Shown: positions 1 through 8,907, numbered from the stretch's first letter. The stretch: DNA of 64,000 nt from Cryobacterium sp. PH29-G1 (GCF_030063365.1 NZ_JASISY010000011.1:55607-119606), one strand, 5' to 3'. Notes: generated by a model from the letters alone, not told the origin. Numbers and translations are program-made.

Positions 1-1807
1 AGATGTTGTGTCCGTCGTCCTGCCAACCGCTCGGGATGCGGCGGGCGACGTCATCGATCACGCCGAGCACGGCCACGACCGGGGTCGGGTGGATCGGCTG
101 ATCGCCGGTCTGGTTGTAGAAGGAGACGTTGCCGCCGGTGACTGGGATCTCGAGTTCGAGGCATCCGTCGGCGAGGGCAGTGACGGCCTCACGGAACTGC
201 CACATGACCTCGGGGTTCTCGGGGGAGCCGAAGTTGAGACAGTCGCTGACGCCGGCCGGTACCGCACCGGTCGCGGCGACGTTGCGGTACGCCTCGGCCA
301 GGGCCAACTGCGCTCCGCGGTAGGGGTCGAGCTGGCAGTAGCGACCGTTCGCGTCGGTGGCGATGGCGAAACCGAGGCCGCTCTCTTCGTCGACGCGGAT
401 CATGCCGCCGTCGTCGGGAAAGGACAGTGCCGTGTTGCCCTGCACGTAGTGGTCATACTGGTCGGTGATCCAGCTCGGGTCGGCCAGGTTCGGTGAGCCG
501 AGCAGATCGAGGAACTGCTCGTGCAGCGTTGCGCCGTCAAGGGCGCGCGGCAGAACGGATGCCGTGTCGGCTTGCAGGGCGTCGATCCAGGTCGGGTAGG
601 CGAGCGGACGCTCGTAGACCGGGCCGTCGACGGCGACAGTGCGCGGCAGTACGTTGACGATCTCTTCGCCGTGCCAGTTGATGATCAACCGGCCGGTGTC
701 GGTGACCTCGCCGAGCACGCTGGTCTCGACATCCCACTTCTTCGTGACGGCGAGAAAACCCTCGAGCTTCTCCGGCGTGACGATCGCCATCATGCGTTCT
801 TGGCTCTCGCTCATCAGAATCTCTTCGGCGGTGAGCGTGGGGTCGCGCAGCAGCACCTTTTCGAGCTCGATGAACATGCCACCGTCGCCGTTGGAGGCGA
901 GTTCACTGGTCGCACAGCTGATGCCGGCCGCACCGAGGTCCTGGATACCCTCGACGAGCTTGCCTGCAAACAGTTCGAGGCAGCACTCGATGAGCACCTT
1001 CTCGGCGAACGGGTCGCCGACCTGCACGGCGGGCCGTTTGGTGGGGCCGCCGGCGCTGAACGTGTCCGAGGCCAGAATGGATGCCCCGCCGATGCCGTCG
1101 CCGCCGGTGCGGGCTCCGAACAGGACCACCTGGTTGCCGACGCCGCGGGCGTTGGCGAGGTGCAGGTCTTCGTGACGCAGCACGCCGACCGAGAGAGCGT
1201 TGACCAGCGGGTTGCCCTGATATACGGCGTCAAAGTAGGTCTCGCCGCCGATGTTGGGCAGACCGAGGCAGTTGCCGTAGAAGCTGATGCCGCTCGTGAC
1301 GCCGTGCACGACGCGGGCGGTGTCGGGATCGTTGATATCGCCGAAACGCAGGGCGTCCATGACGGCGACCGGGCGGGCACCCATCGAGATGATGTCGCGC
1401 ACGATGCCGCCGACGCCGGTGGCGGCGCCCTGGAACGGCTCAATGTAGGAGGGGTGGTTGTGCGACTCGATCTTGAACGTGACCGCCCAGCCCTCACCGA
1501 CATCGAGCACGCCGGCGTTCTCGCCCATGCCCACCATGAGGTTCTTCTTCATGGCCGGGGTGACCTTGTCACCGAACTGGCGCAGGTACATTTTCGAGCT
1601 CTTGTAGGAGCAGTGCTCGCTCCACATGACCGAGTACATCGCGAGCTCGCCGCTCGTGGGGCGGCGGCCGAGGATTTCGCGGATCTTCGCGTATTCATCG
1701 GCCTTGAGCCCGAGCGCGCCGTAGGGCTGCTCCTTCTCCGGCGTGGCGAGGGCGTTGGATACGGTGTCGGCGACGCCGCGGGACGAGGTGTTGGAAACAG
1801 CGGTCAC
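1..1807 (-). CDS. purL: Phosphoribosylformylglycinamidine synthase subunit PurL (3' part cut by window edge)
   Basis: Catalytic subunit of FGAM synthase, which converts FGAR, ATP and glutamine-derived ammonia to FGAM in step 4 of purine synthesis, in the cytoplasm with PurQ and PurS. The minus-strand frame opens at GTG 1807 ([16 protein letters not shown]), with a GGGGAG ribosome site a few bases upstream. Visible PurL motifs are [12 protein letters not shown] near residue 60, the ESHNHPS substrate segment near residue 110, [14 protein letters not shown] and [10 protein letters not shown]. About 602 codons are present of a usual 740-780, so the C-terminus lies outside the window. It is separated from purQ/purS (16.4-17.4 kb) by accessory genes, although these are usually contiguous. 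A 94-bp palindromic element lies 154 bp upstream. Identity is very secure. Confidence 0.96.
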   Translation of the reverse strand, partial: MTAVSNTSSRGVADTVSNALATPEKEQPYGALGLKADEYAKIREILGRRPTSGELAMYSVMWSEHCSYKSSKMYLRQFGDKVTPAMKKNLMVGMGENAGVLDVGEGWAVTFKIESHNHPSYIEPFQGAATGVGGIVRDIISMGARPVAVMDALRFGDINDPDTARVVHGVTSGISFYGNCLGLPNIGGETYFDAVYQGNPLVNALSVGVLRHEDLHLANARGVGNQVVLFGARTGGDGIGGASILASDTFSAGGPTKRPAVQVGDPFAEKVLIECCLELFAGKLVEGIQDLGAAGISCATSELASNGDGGMFIELEKVLLRDPTLTAEEILMSESQERMMAIVTPEKLEGFLAVTKKWDVETSVLGEVTDTGRLIINWHGEEIVNVLPRTVAVDGPVYERPLAYPTWIDALQADTASVLPRALDGATLHEQFLDLLGSPNLADPSWITDQYDHYVQGNTALSFPDDGGMIRVDEESGLGFAIATDANGRYCQLDPYRGAQLALAEAYRNVAATGAVPAGVSDCLNFGSPENPEVMWQFREAVTALADGCLELEIPVTGGNVSFYNQTGDQPIHPTPVVAVLGVIDDVARRIPSGWQDDGHNI

Positions 1808-1960
1808 GTGTGGAATTCTCCCCGAGATAGCGGATGCTTGACCCACCAAGTCTACCTGTCGCCCCGCCCTCGACCGCGGGCAGCGAAATACCCACTCGGT
1901 GGTCTGCTTTCGAAAAGCCCGGCGGCCGCGAAATACCCGCGACGGCCGGACGCTGCCCCG

Positions 1961-2054
1961 CGCATAACTCCTGCAATCCGTGACCGGCTTGAAGATCAGC
2001 CGCGTAATCATGCGGCCGCGCGGCTCGGTCTGCGGAAATTACAGGAGTTATGCG
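1961..2054. repeat. 94-bp palindromic element, copy 1
   Basis: The left arm CGCATAACTCCTGCAA (1961-1976) and right arm TTACAGGAGTTATGCG (2039-2054) pair at 15 of 16 positions. A short inner inverted repeat CCGC...GCGG (2000-2015) sits near the centre. A second element of identical length with the same arms is at 23361-23454. This is the main content of the 340-bp gap between purL (start 1807) and the acyl-CoA ligase stop (2148). The gap also holds two GCGAAATACCC copies (about 1881 and 1928) and a G/T-rich stretch after the right arm. Confidence 0.85.
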
Positions 2055-2147
2055 CAGAGCCGGTGCGCGTGACTGTGCGTGGCTGAGGGTGTGCGGGCTG
2101 GGGGTGAATGGGGTGCCGGCCGAGGCGCGCGGGCGGGCCGAGACCGG

Positions 2148-3737
2148 TCAGACGGCGGCACGCTCCCTGGCGCGCAGGTCCTTGCGCAGAATCTTGCCGG
2201 ACGCCGACTTGGGAATCACGTCGATGAACTCGACCATTCGCACCTTCTTGTGCGGAGCCACCCGCTCGGTGATGAAAGCCATCACCTCGTCGGCCGTGAC
2301 GGCAGACTCGGCCACGACCACGATGAAGGCCTTCGGAATCTCCTGGCCGTCGGCATCCGCTACCCCGATCACCGCGGAATCCGCGATCTCGGGGTGGGTG
2401 AGCAGCAGCGCCTCGAGCTCGGCCGGCGCGATCTGGTAGCCCTTGTACTTGATCAGTTCCTTGCTGCGGTCGACAATGGTCACCTCGCCGCCGGCGCTGA
2501 CCGTGGCGATATCGCCGGTGTGCAGAAAACCGTCGGCGTCGATGGTCTCCCGGGTGGCGGCATCGTTGTTGAGGTAGCCGAGCATCACGTTCGGGCCGCG
2601 CACGAGCAACTCGCCGGGTTCACTCACCCCGCTGTCGGGTATTTCGATCTCCGCACCGGTTTCGGTCGAGACGAGCTTGCAGTCCATGTTCGGCACGGTC
2701 ACGCCGACCGACGCACGCGAGAGGTGCGGAGCGTCGATGGGGATAAGGTGACTCACCGGGCTGACCTCGGTCATGCCGTAGCCCTGCAGAATACGGCAGT
2801 CCAGCCGGGTGGCCACGGTAGTGGCGAGGGCGCCGTCCAGCGGCGCCGCCCCGGAGAGAATCGTGTGCACACTCGACAGATCGTAGCTATCGACGAGCGG
2901 ATGCTTCGCTACGGCCACCGCAATCGGCGGCGCGATGAAGACGTAGCTGCAGCGGTGATCCTGGATCATGCGCAGAAACTCGACGAAATCGAACCGGGCC
3001 ATGGTGACCAGGGCAGCACGCTGTTTGAACGCCAGGTTGAGCAGAACCGTCATTCCGTAGATGTGGTAAAACGGCAGCAGCGCGAGCACCTTGTCCTCGG
3101 GTACGACCCCGATCAGGTCGCGGGCCTGCTGCACGTTCGCCACGAGGTTGCGGTGGCTGAGCATGACGCCCTTGGGCGCCGCGGTCGTGCCCGACGAATA
3201 GGGGAGAACGGCCACGTGCGTGGCCGGGTCGATGCTCACGACCGGGGCTTGGACATCCGCTTCGAGCAAATCAGCCAGCGACGGATGCCCCGGTGCACCA
3301 TCAATGACCACGATGCACTCGTTCGAGATTCCGGATGCGTGTGCGGCCGCCCGGGCTCCGTCGAGCAGCGGTGAGACGGTCACGAGCCAGGTCGCTCCGG
3401 AATCGGCGAGTTGGCGTTGCACATCGTCGGGGGTGTACATCGAATTGATGGTGGTGACCGTCGCGCCCGCCCGCAGAATGCCGTGGAAGACCGCCGTGAA
3501 CTCCGGGGTGTTCGGGCAGAGCAACCCGACGACCGTACCAGGGCCGACGCCACGCTCGGCCAGGGCGCCCGCCACCCGGTTGATCTGATCGACCAGGCTG
3601 CGATAGCTCAGCGCCGCGCCACTGGACCCGTCGATGACGGCGGTGCGGTCGAGGTCGGCCTCGCTGAGGTCGCCGAACAGATAGTCGAAAATGCTCAGTT
3701 CGGGAATTTCAACGGGAGCGTAGGGGCTCGTGAACAC
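2148..3737 (-). CDS. Acyl-CoA ligase, 4-coumarate:CoA ligase-like (AMP-binding family)
   Basis: Activates a carboxylic acid as an acyl-adenylate and transfers it to CoA; the substrate cannot be read from sequence (aryl-propenoate or medium/long-chain acid). The 529-aa protein has every ANL-superfamily landmark: the phosphate loop YSSGTTAAPKGV near residue 180, GYGMTEVSP near 320, HTGDIATV near 410, the hinge KELIKYKGYQIAPAELE, and the C-terminal catalytic lysine in PKSASGKILRKDLR. The start is set at GTG 3737 because AAAGGAGAT lies about 6 nt upstream; an ATG 33 nt further upstream lacks a site. Length fits 4CL-like enzymes (500-560 aa). It stands alone on the minus strand, divergent from the phosphonate operon, with no obvious operon partner. 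Confidence 0.9.
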   Translation of the reverse strand: MFTSPYAPVEIPELSIFDYLFGDLSEADLDRTAVIDGSSGAALSYRSLVDQINRVAGALAERGVGPGTVVGLLCPNTPEFTAVFHGILRAGATVTTINSMYTPDDVQRQLADSGATWLVTVSPLLDGARAAAHASGISNECIVVIDGAPGHPSLADLLEADVQAPVVSIDPATHVAVLPYSSGTTAAPKGVMLSHRNLVANVQQARDLIGVVPEDKVLALLPFYHIYGMTVLLNLAFKQRAALVTMARFDFVEFLRMIQDHRCSYVFIAPPIAVAVAKHPLVDSYDLSSVHTILSGAAPLDGALATTVATRLDCRILQGYGMTEVSPVSHLIPIDAPHLSRASVGVTVPNMDCKLVSTETGAEIEIPDSGVSEPGELLVRGPNVMLGYLNNDAATRETIDADGFLHTGDIATVSAGGEVTIVDRSKELIKYKGYQIAPAELEALLLTHPEIADSAVIGVADADGQEIPKAFIVVVAESAVTADEVMAFITERVAPHKKVRMVEFIDVIPKSASGKILRKDLRARERAAV

Positions 3738-3841
3738 GGGGGATCTCCTTTGATCGGGTGGCGCCTGCACACGCTACCCCGCGCCGCTGCGGCGAAACTG
3801 TGCATCCGATGCCAGTCGGGACTCGGCTGTTTCGGCAGCCG

Positions 3842-3896
3842 TTTCACCAGCCGCGACAGCAGTCGTCACCGGCCGTTCACCCGCCGGTTACCGTGG
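3842..3896 (+). promoter_or_regulatory. Candidate PHO-box array (PhoP binding) upstream of phnDCE
   Basis: Five consecutive 11-bp units in phase: TTTCACCAGCC (3842), GCGACAGCAGT (3853), CGTCACCGGCC (3864), GTTCACCCGCC (3875) and GGTTACCGTGG (3886). Four fit the actinobacterial PHO-box unit of the GTTCACC type, known as 11-nt direct repeats bound by PhoP. The array ends 71 bp before the PhnD start. A possible -10 (TAGCGT) lies at 3924-3929. The repeat phase is directly visible; the regulator is inferred. Confidence 0.7.
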
Positions 3897-3966
3897 TCGC
3901 CTTCGTTGTTGGCGTGGTTTCCCTAGCGTGGCTGAACATAAAGCACCCGACTCTGGAAGGTTTCTC

Positions 3967-4980
3967 GTGGCACTCCGCTCCGCTTCTGCACACTCCGCTT
4001 CTGCACACTCCGCTTCTTCACGCTCCGCCTCCGCACGCGGCACCTCGTCACGCAGCACGGCCCTCGCCGCCAAGACGGCGCTCGCTGCCGGTGCCGCCGT
4101 ACTGCTCACCCTGAGCCTCGCCTCCTGCTCCGCAGCCACGGCCGATGCGTCGGGCAACGACACGACCGGTGTGGGCTACGCGGCCGACGAGAACACCCTG
4201 GTCTTCGGCGTGGTTCCCGACTCCGTCGACACCCAGACCAACTACCAGCCGCTGATGGACTACATCGAGCAGGAGACCGGCAAGACCGTGGAATATCACG
4301 AGTCCACCGACTACGCTGCCCTGATCGAAGCCGCCATCGCCGGCAAAATCGATGTCGCATCCTTCTCCGGCTTCACCTACATCACCGCGACCAACAACGG
4401 CGCGGCCATCACCCCGATCTCGTCGATTGTGACCGAAGAAGGTGAGGCACCCGGATACTATTCGCAGGCGATCGTGCCGGCCGACAGCACCATCAGCTCC
4501 CTGGAGGAATTCGCCGGCAAGAAGGTCTGTTTCGTAGACCCGTCATCGACGAGCGGCTATCTGTTTCCGTCGTACAACCTGCTCGAAGCGGGCGTCGACC
4601 CGGTTGCGGACGTCACCCCGGTGTTCGCCGGAAAACACGACGTGAGCGTACAGAAGATCGGCGAGGGCAAGGAATGCGAGGTTGGCTTCGCCGAAGACAG
4701 TGAGGTCGCCAAGAGCGACAAGGTCAAGGTCATCGCCGAGACCATGGTTCCCGGTGCCCCGATCGTTGTCTCCGACACGCTGCCCGACGAGCTCAAGTCC
4801 CAGCTCACGCAGGCGCTGGGTGAGGTCACCATCAATGACATCATCGCCTCCGGTGTGGCCAGCGCCGACACCACGGCCTTTCGTGACACCTTCTACGCGA
4901 CTGAGCCGGTCGATGACGCCTACTACGACACCATCCGCGACATTTGCGTGAAGACCTCGGCTGCCCAGTGCCAGGGCTGA
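3967..4980 (+). CDS. phnD: Phosphonate ABC transporter substrate-binding lipoprotein PhnD
   Basis: Extracytoplasmic binding protein that captures phosphonate (or phosphite/phosphate-like ligands) for PhnCE. GTG 3967 follows GGAAGG; an in-frame upstream ATG (3928) would only add polar residues. The roughly 337-aa product has a long Ser/Ala/Arg-rich leader, a hydrophobic stretch and a lipobox LASC with the lipidated Cys at about residue 54. The mature part starts with the PhnD-type strand TLVFGVVPDSVD and continues with YQPLMDYIEQETGKTV, VASFSGFTYI and KKVCFVDPSSTSGYLFP, the SST loop that holds the phosphonate group in this family. The leader is expanded by four 15-bp repeats (3979-4038; SASAH-type units). 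It is first in an operon running to 10927, under the PHO-like array. Confidence 0.92.
   Translation: MALRSASAHSASAHSASSRSASARGTSSRSTALAAKTALAAGAAVLLTLSLASCSAATADASGNDTTGVGYAADENTLVFGVVPDSVDTQTNYQPLMDYIEQETGKTVEYHESTDYAALIEAAIAGKIDVASFSGFTYITATNNGAAITPISSIVTEEGEAPGYYSQAIVPADSTISSLEEFAGKKVCFVDPSSTSGYLFPSYNLLEAGVDPVADVTPVFAGKHDVSVQKIGEGKECEVGFAEDSEVAKSDKVKVIAETMVPGAPIVVSDTLPDELKSQLTQALGEVTINDIIASGVASADTTAFRDTFYATEPVDDAYYDTIRDICVKTSAAQCQG
3979..4038 (+). repeat. 15-bp in-frame tandem repeat in the phnD signal region
   Basis: Four units of the type TCCGCTTCTGCACAC encode SASAH/SASAH/SASSR/SASAR between the start codon and the hydrophobic core of the signal peptide. The first two units are identical; the others have drifted. 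Confidence 0.85.
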
Positions 4981-5000
4981 CACAGCGTCCTGGTGTACCC

Positions 5001-5029
5001 ACCGGTTCCGCCCGCGCGGCGGAACCGGT
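5001..5029 (+). other. Intercistronic RNA hairpin between phnD and phnC
   Basis: ACCGGTTCCGCC (5001-5012) and GGCGGAACCGGT (5018-5029) form a perfect 12-bp stem around a 5-nt CGCGC loop, with no U-tract. Hairpins just after the binding-protein gene are common in ABC operons, where they protect the upstream mRNA and lower downstream expression. The right arm overlaps the preferred phnC GTG, so it may also limit translation. Confidence 0.6.
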
Positions 5030-6005
5030 GATCGACGTGCGCGGTGTGACGAAAACTTTCGGGCAGACCACAGCCCTGAATGACGTGTCGCTCACGGTGG
5101 CCCGAGGTGAAATCGTGGTCTTGCTCGGACTGTCCGGTTCGGGCAAATCGACGCTGCTGCGACACCTGGATGGTCTGGACCGACCCGACTCCGGATCGGT
5201 GACCGTGCTCGGCAGCGCGGTATCACGCCTCACCGGACGCCCCCTGCGTGCGCTGCGCGGGCAGGTCGGCTTCGTCTTTCAGCAGTTCGAGCTGGTCGGT
5301 TCGCTGACCGTGCTCGAAAACGTGCTGACCGGCGCCTTGTCTCGGGTGCGCGGGCCGCGCCTCGGCCTCTGGGGATACCGCCGCGAACTGAAGGAGGACG
5401 CGCTCGGCCATCTCGACCGGGTCGGCCTGCTCGCCCACAGCTACCAGCGCGCCGATACCCTCTCCGGCGGGCAGCAGCAGCGTGTGGGCATCGCCCGGGC
5501 GCTCATGCAGAATCCGCGCATCCTGCTCGCCGACGAGCCGGTGGCCTCGCTCGACCCGGAATCCAGTGCCCAAATCATGGCGCTCATCCGAGACATCGCC
5601 GTCGACACCGGCCTCACCGTGGTCTGTAGCCTGCACCAGGTGGACCTGGCACTGTCCTGGGGCGATCGCATCGTTGGGCTGCGCCACGGGCAGGTGGTAC
5701 TCGACACCGAAACCCAGGGGCTATCGAAGCAAAACGTGATGGAGATCTACGGCCGCGTCACAACCTCGACCGGCGAACTCGATGCGATCGACACCGAACT
5801 GGTTACGCCGTTCGCGCAAGCTGGCCAACTGGAGAACGCTGGCCAACTGGAGAACGGCCGGCCGGAGGAGCAGGAGGAGCAGGAGGAGCAGGAGGAGCAG
5901 GAGGAGCAGGAGGAGCAGGACGAGCCCGATGAACTCGACGAACTCGACGAACTCGACGAACTGGACCTGGCGACCTTCAGCCTGGCGCGGGAGAACCGCC
6001 GATGA
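5028..6005 (+). CDS. phnC: Phosphonate ABC transporter ATPase PhnC with acidic repeat tail
   Basis: Membrane-associated ATPase that powers PhnE. The ATPase core is complete: Walker A GLSGSGKST, Q-loop FVFQQFELV, signature LSGGQQQRVGIARAL, Walker B ILLADEPVASLDP and switch His in CSLHQVDLAL. The start is placed at GTG 5028 because the product then begins VIDVRGVTKTFG, like normal PhnC proteins; GTG 4968 and TTG 4944 are in-frame alternatives overlapping phnD. PhnC usually has 250-280 residues, while this one has about 325. The extra tail contains AGQLEN twice, then six EEQ units (5865-5918) and four DEL units (5928-5963), a strongly acidic stretch from perfect 9-bp repeats. The stop overlaps the phnE start by ATGA. 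Confidence 0.92.
   Translation: MIDVRGVTKTFGQTTALNDVSLTVARGEIVVLLGLSGSGKSTLLRHLDGLDRPDSGSVTVLGSAVSRLTGRPLRALRGQVGFVFQQFELVGSLTVLENVLTGALSRVRGPRLGLWGYRRELKEDALGHLDRVGLLAHSYQRADTLSGGQQQRVGIARALMQNPRILLADEPVASLDPESSAQIMALIRDIAVDTGLTVVCSLHQVDLALSWGDRIVGLRHGQVVLDTETQGLSKQNVMEIYGRVTTSTGELDAIDTELVTPFAQAGQLENAGQLENGRPEEQEEQEEQEEQEEQEEQDEPDELDELDELDELDLATFSLARENRR
5820..5963 (+). repeat. In-frame minisatellite in the phnC 3' end
   Basis: An 18-bp unit is repeated twice (about 5820-5855). GAGGAGCAG is then repeated six times (5865-5918), and GA(C/T)GAACTC-type units four times (5928-5963). All units are multiples of 3, so copy-number change alters length without breaking the frame. Confidence 0.9.
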
Positions 6006-7711
6006 CCCTGACGCTCGAGCGCCCGACGGCCGCATCGGAAGCCGCGACAGCTCCGACGCAGCCCCCGAAACCGCGCGCCCAACCCGAGAAAATCGCCGCC
6101 GGACTGACCCTTGTGGCGCTCGTGGTGGCATCCGTTCTGGCGCTGATCAGTGTGGATATCTCGCTGCCGCAAATGGCGGCGAGTTGGTCAAACGCCGCCC
6201 GCTTCTTTGACCGGGTCGGGGGCCTCAGCTTTCCGCCGCTGCCGGAGCTGCTCTATCTGACCGCGCTCACCGTGGGACTCGTGCTGCTCGGCACCCTGTT
6301 CGCCGCGGTGTTCTCGGTGCCTCTGGCCTGGCTCGCGGCCGCGAATACCTCGCCCGGCCGCGGCTGGATGGCCTTCGCCCGTTTTCTCGGCGTGCTGACG
6401 CGGGCGGTTCCCGACGTGGTGCTCGCCATGGTGTTCGTGCTGATGTTCTCGCTCGGCACCCTGCCGGGCATCCTGGCCATCGGCATCCACTCGATCGGCA
6501 TGATCAGCAAAATGTTCGCCGATGCAATCGAGCAGATCGACGAGGGACCGCGATTGGCCATCCGCGCCGCCGGTGGTAGTCGCTCGCAAGAGTTCTTCTC
6601 GGGCGTGCTGCCCCAGGTGCTGCCGTCCTGGGTCGCGACCGTACTGCATCGCAACGACATCAACCTGCGCGGCTCGGTCATTCTCGGCTACGTCGGCGTC
6701 GCCGGGCTCGGGCTCGAAATGTCCTATGCGTTCAAGTCGCTCAATTACTCGCTCGGGCTCGGTATCGCCCTGGTGATTTTTGCGCTGTGCGTGGTGATGG
6801 AGATCGTATCCAGCGCCGTGCGTACTGTGATGCTCGGCCTCGCTCCGACCCGCCGTGGCCTCGGCGACCGAATGCTGCGCCGTTTCGGCGTGACCGGTCG
6901 CCGCCGTACAGCGGATGTCCCGGCCGCTCGGCTGCGCCGCCCGTTGGACTACTCTCGGGTGCGGAATGCCGTGTGGGGCGGACTCGCCCTGCTCGTCGTC
7001 GTGGGCAGCGTCTGGATCTGCGACATTCAGTGGGGAGACTTTCTCACCGTCTGGTCATACCTGCCCGACACCGCCGCCAAATTCTGGCCACCGAGCTTCG
7101 GCGCCTACGACGCCACGGTGATGGTCGCGGCAATGGCGGAAACCATCGCGATCGCACTGGCCGCGACGATTCTCACGGTGTTCGCCTCGATCGTGATCGG
7201 CTCGCTCGCCGCCCGCAACGTGGCACCGACACCGCGAGTGCGCGCCGCATTTCGGCTCATCCTGGTGACGATTCGCGGAATTCCCGAGATCATCCTCGCC
7301 ATCGTGCTCATCGTCGTCACCGGCCTCGGCGCCCAAGCCGGCACGATCGCCCTCGCCATCGGCGGAGTGGGGCTGCTGGGCAAGCTGCTGGCTGACTCGC
7401 TCGAAGAGGTGCCCGCCGGGCCGGAACACGCACTCACGGCTGCTGGGGCCACCCGCCTGCAGGTCTACGCCGGAGCGACCGTGCCCCAGGGCATGAAGGC
7501 GCTCCTCGGCCACAGTTTCTACATGCTCGACACCAACATTCGGGCCGCCACCATTCTCGGTCTCGTCGGCGGTGGCGGGGTCGGTTACTACCTGTTGAAC
7601 GCCGGGCAGGGATCACGCTACGACCTGGTCACAACCATCGTGCTGATGATTCTCGTCACGGTCGTCGTCGTGGAAGCCCTCGCCATGTGGATGCGCCGGG
7701 TGTTTCGGTGA
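6002..7711 (+). CDS. phnE: Phosphonate ABC transporter permease, two PhnE domains fused
   Basis: Integral membrane channel of the phosphonate importer. At 569 aa it is twice the usual PhnE length (260-290). Two complete permease modules are visible: residues about 30-280 (EAA-type loop AIEQIDEGPRLAIRAAGGS) and about 320-569 (loop SLEEVPAGPEHALTAAGAT). Each has around six membrane segments and ends in a PhnE-type N(L/I)R(G/A)(S/A)(V/T)ILG motif (NDINLRGSVILG; DTNIRAATILG). The fusion supplies both halves of the usual permease dimer in one chain. A proline/alanine-rich cytoplasmic N-terminus precedes the first helix. ATG 6002 overlaps the phnC stop, and the GTGA at 7708 couples it to the next gene. 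Confidence 0.93.
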   Translation: MTLTLERPTAASEAATAPTQPPKPRAQPEKIAAGLTLVALVVASVLALISVDISLPQMAASWSNAARFFDRVGGLSFPPLPELLYLTALTVGLVLLGTLFAAVFSVPLAWLAAANTSPGRGWMAFARFLGVLTRAVPDVVLAMVFVLMFSLGTLPGILAIGIHSIGMISKMFADAIEQIDEGPRLAIRAAGGSRSQEFFSGVLPQVLPSWVATVLHRNDINLRGSVILGYVGVAGLGLEMSYAFKSLNYSLGLGIALVIFALCVVMEIVSSAVRTVMLGLAPTRRGLGDRMLRRFGVTGRRRTADVPAARLRRPLDYSRVRNAVWGGLALLVVVGSVWICDIQWGDFLTVWSYLPDTAAKFWPPSFGAYDATVMVAAMAETIAIALAATILTVFASIVIGSLAARNVAPTPRVRAAFRLILVTIRGIPEIILAIVLIVVTGLGAQAGTIALAIGGVGLLGKLLADSLEEVPAGPEHALTAAGATRLQVYAGATVPQGMKALLGHSFYMLDTNIRAATILGLVGGGGVGYYLLNAGQGSRYDLVTTIVLMILVTVVVVEALAMWMRRVFR

Positions 7712-8907
7712 CCGGGGTGGACCTGGTGGTCGTCGGCAGCGGCATCGTGGGCCTCGGGCACGCGCTCGCCGCCACCGAGCGCGGCCTGTCCGTTGTCGTC
7801 GTGGACCGCGCTGCCGCCATCGGCGGGGCCTCAGTGCGCAATTTCGGGCACCTCTGTTTTTCCGCGCAAAGCGGCCTGGCCCGTGAATTCGCCCTGCGGT
7901 CGCGACCGCTCTGGCTGAAGCTGGCTGCGGATGCCGGAATCTGGCTGCGCGACTGCGGCACGTTGGTCGTCGCTCGGCATGATGATGAACTCGCGGTGCT
8001 GCACGAACTTGCGGCGCAGCGGGGGAGCGACTCGCTATTCGATATCGACCCGGTTTCTGATCCCGGTGCGGGGAACCAGGCCGCGCGGCCCGAAATTTCG
8101 CTGCTCAGCGCCACCGAGGTTGAGACGCGCCTGCCGCTGTCCCCCGGCACGGCGCGGGGCGGAGCCGTTCTGCCGTGGGACCTGCAGGTCAATCCCCGCC
8201 AGGCCGGTGCCGGACTGGCCGCACTACTGGCCCGGCGCGGTGTCGAGTTTCGCTATCGCACCGCCGTGACTGGGGCGCGATCCGGTCGGGTCATGACCAC
8301 CCGTGGAAACATCGACACCGCAACGGTCATTGTGGCGGTCAATCACGATATCGACCAGCTCTACCCCGAGGTCGCCGAACGCGACGGTATTCGTCGGTGC
8401 GCGCTCGACATGCTGCGCGTGGATGCGGGCCTCGACGCGCCGCTACCCGCGCCCGTCCTCACCGGTTGGTCGCTGCTGCGCTACGGCGCTTTTGCGTCGC
8501 TGGCCAGCGCAACCGGTCTGGCTGAGCGGCTGCGGCGGGAGCATCCAGTTCTGGCCGAACTAGACCTCAACCAGATGTACACCCAGTTGCCCGACGGTTC
8601 CCTGATCGTGGGGGACACCCACTATCGCGGGGCATCCGTCTCTCCATTCCAGAATGAGCATGCATTCGACGAACTGCTGCGACTCACCGGCGAACTGTTC
8701 GGTGTGCCCCGTCCGCGCGTACTGGAACGATGGCAGGGCCTCTACGCGTCGGGGAGAAGCGACTTTCTCATCGACCAACCCGAACCGGGCGTGTACCTCG
8801 TCGCCGCAACCACCGGAATCGGCATGACAACCGGTCTGGGCCTTGCCGAACACGTTACCGCCAGCATCTTCGACTCTTCCCTCCCCTCCCTGAAAGGAAC
8901 CCGATGA
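7708..8907 (+). CDS. FAD-dependent oxidoreductase of the phosphonate-associated type (HpnW/TIGR03364-like)
   Basis: Glycine-oxidase/DAAO-fold flavoenzyme, about 399 aa. The N-terminus has the dinucleotide-binding motif VVVGSGIVGLGHALAA and the acidic strand end VVVVDRA. GGASVRNFGHLC is a typical flavin-contact segment, and the C-terminus holds VAATTGIGMTTGLGLAEH. The family is found with phosphonate transport and PhnX-like genes and is thought to oxidise amino- or N-alkylaminophosphonates. Here it could convert 2-aminoethylphosphonate, or an N-methyl form, to phosphonoacetaldehyde and so replace the absent PhnW transaminase. That reaction is inferred, not shown. The GTG start overlaps phnE (GTGA) and the stop overlaps the next start (ATGA), so translation is coupled. 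A GTG at 7687 is a less likely start. Confidence 0.85.
   Translation: MTGVDLVVVGSGIVGLGHALAATERGLSVVVVDRAAAIGGASVRNFGHLCFSAQSGLAREFALRSRPLWLKLAADAGIWLRDCGTLVVARHDDELAVLHELAAQRGSDSLFDIDPVSDPGAGNQAARPEISLLSATEVETRLPLSPGTARGGAVLPWDLQVNPRQAGAGLAALLARRGVEFRYRTAVTGARSGRVMTTRGNIDTATVIVAVNHDIDQLYPEVAERDGIRRCALDMLRVDAGLDAPLPAPVLTGWSLLRYGAFASLASATGLAERLRREHPVLAELDLNQMYTQLPDGSLIVGDTHYRGASVSPFQNEHAFDELLRLTGELFGVPRPRVLERWQGLYASGRSDFLIDQPEPGVYLVAATTGIGMTTGLGLAEHVTASIFDSSLPSLKGTR

Noticed and set aside
1961..2054. Purine riboswitch or PurR box upstream of purL
   Set aside because: The core is not conserved between the two copies and no purine-aptamer sequence is visible; a palindromic repeat is the simpler reading.
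521..2086. 521-aa plus-strand open frame opposite purL
   Set aside because: Antisense shadow of a conserved gene in high-GC DNA; no motif, and purL occupies the other strand.
2079..3374. 431-aa frame opposite the acyl-CoA ligase
   Set aside because: Composition is typical of an antisense shadow (His/Asp/Arg rich) and the opposite strand has a full ANL enzyme.
4944..5027. Earlier phnC starts (TTG 4944, GTG 4968)
   Set aside because: They overlap phnD or cover the hairpin, lack a ribosome site, and add residues not seen in PhnC proteins.
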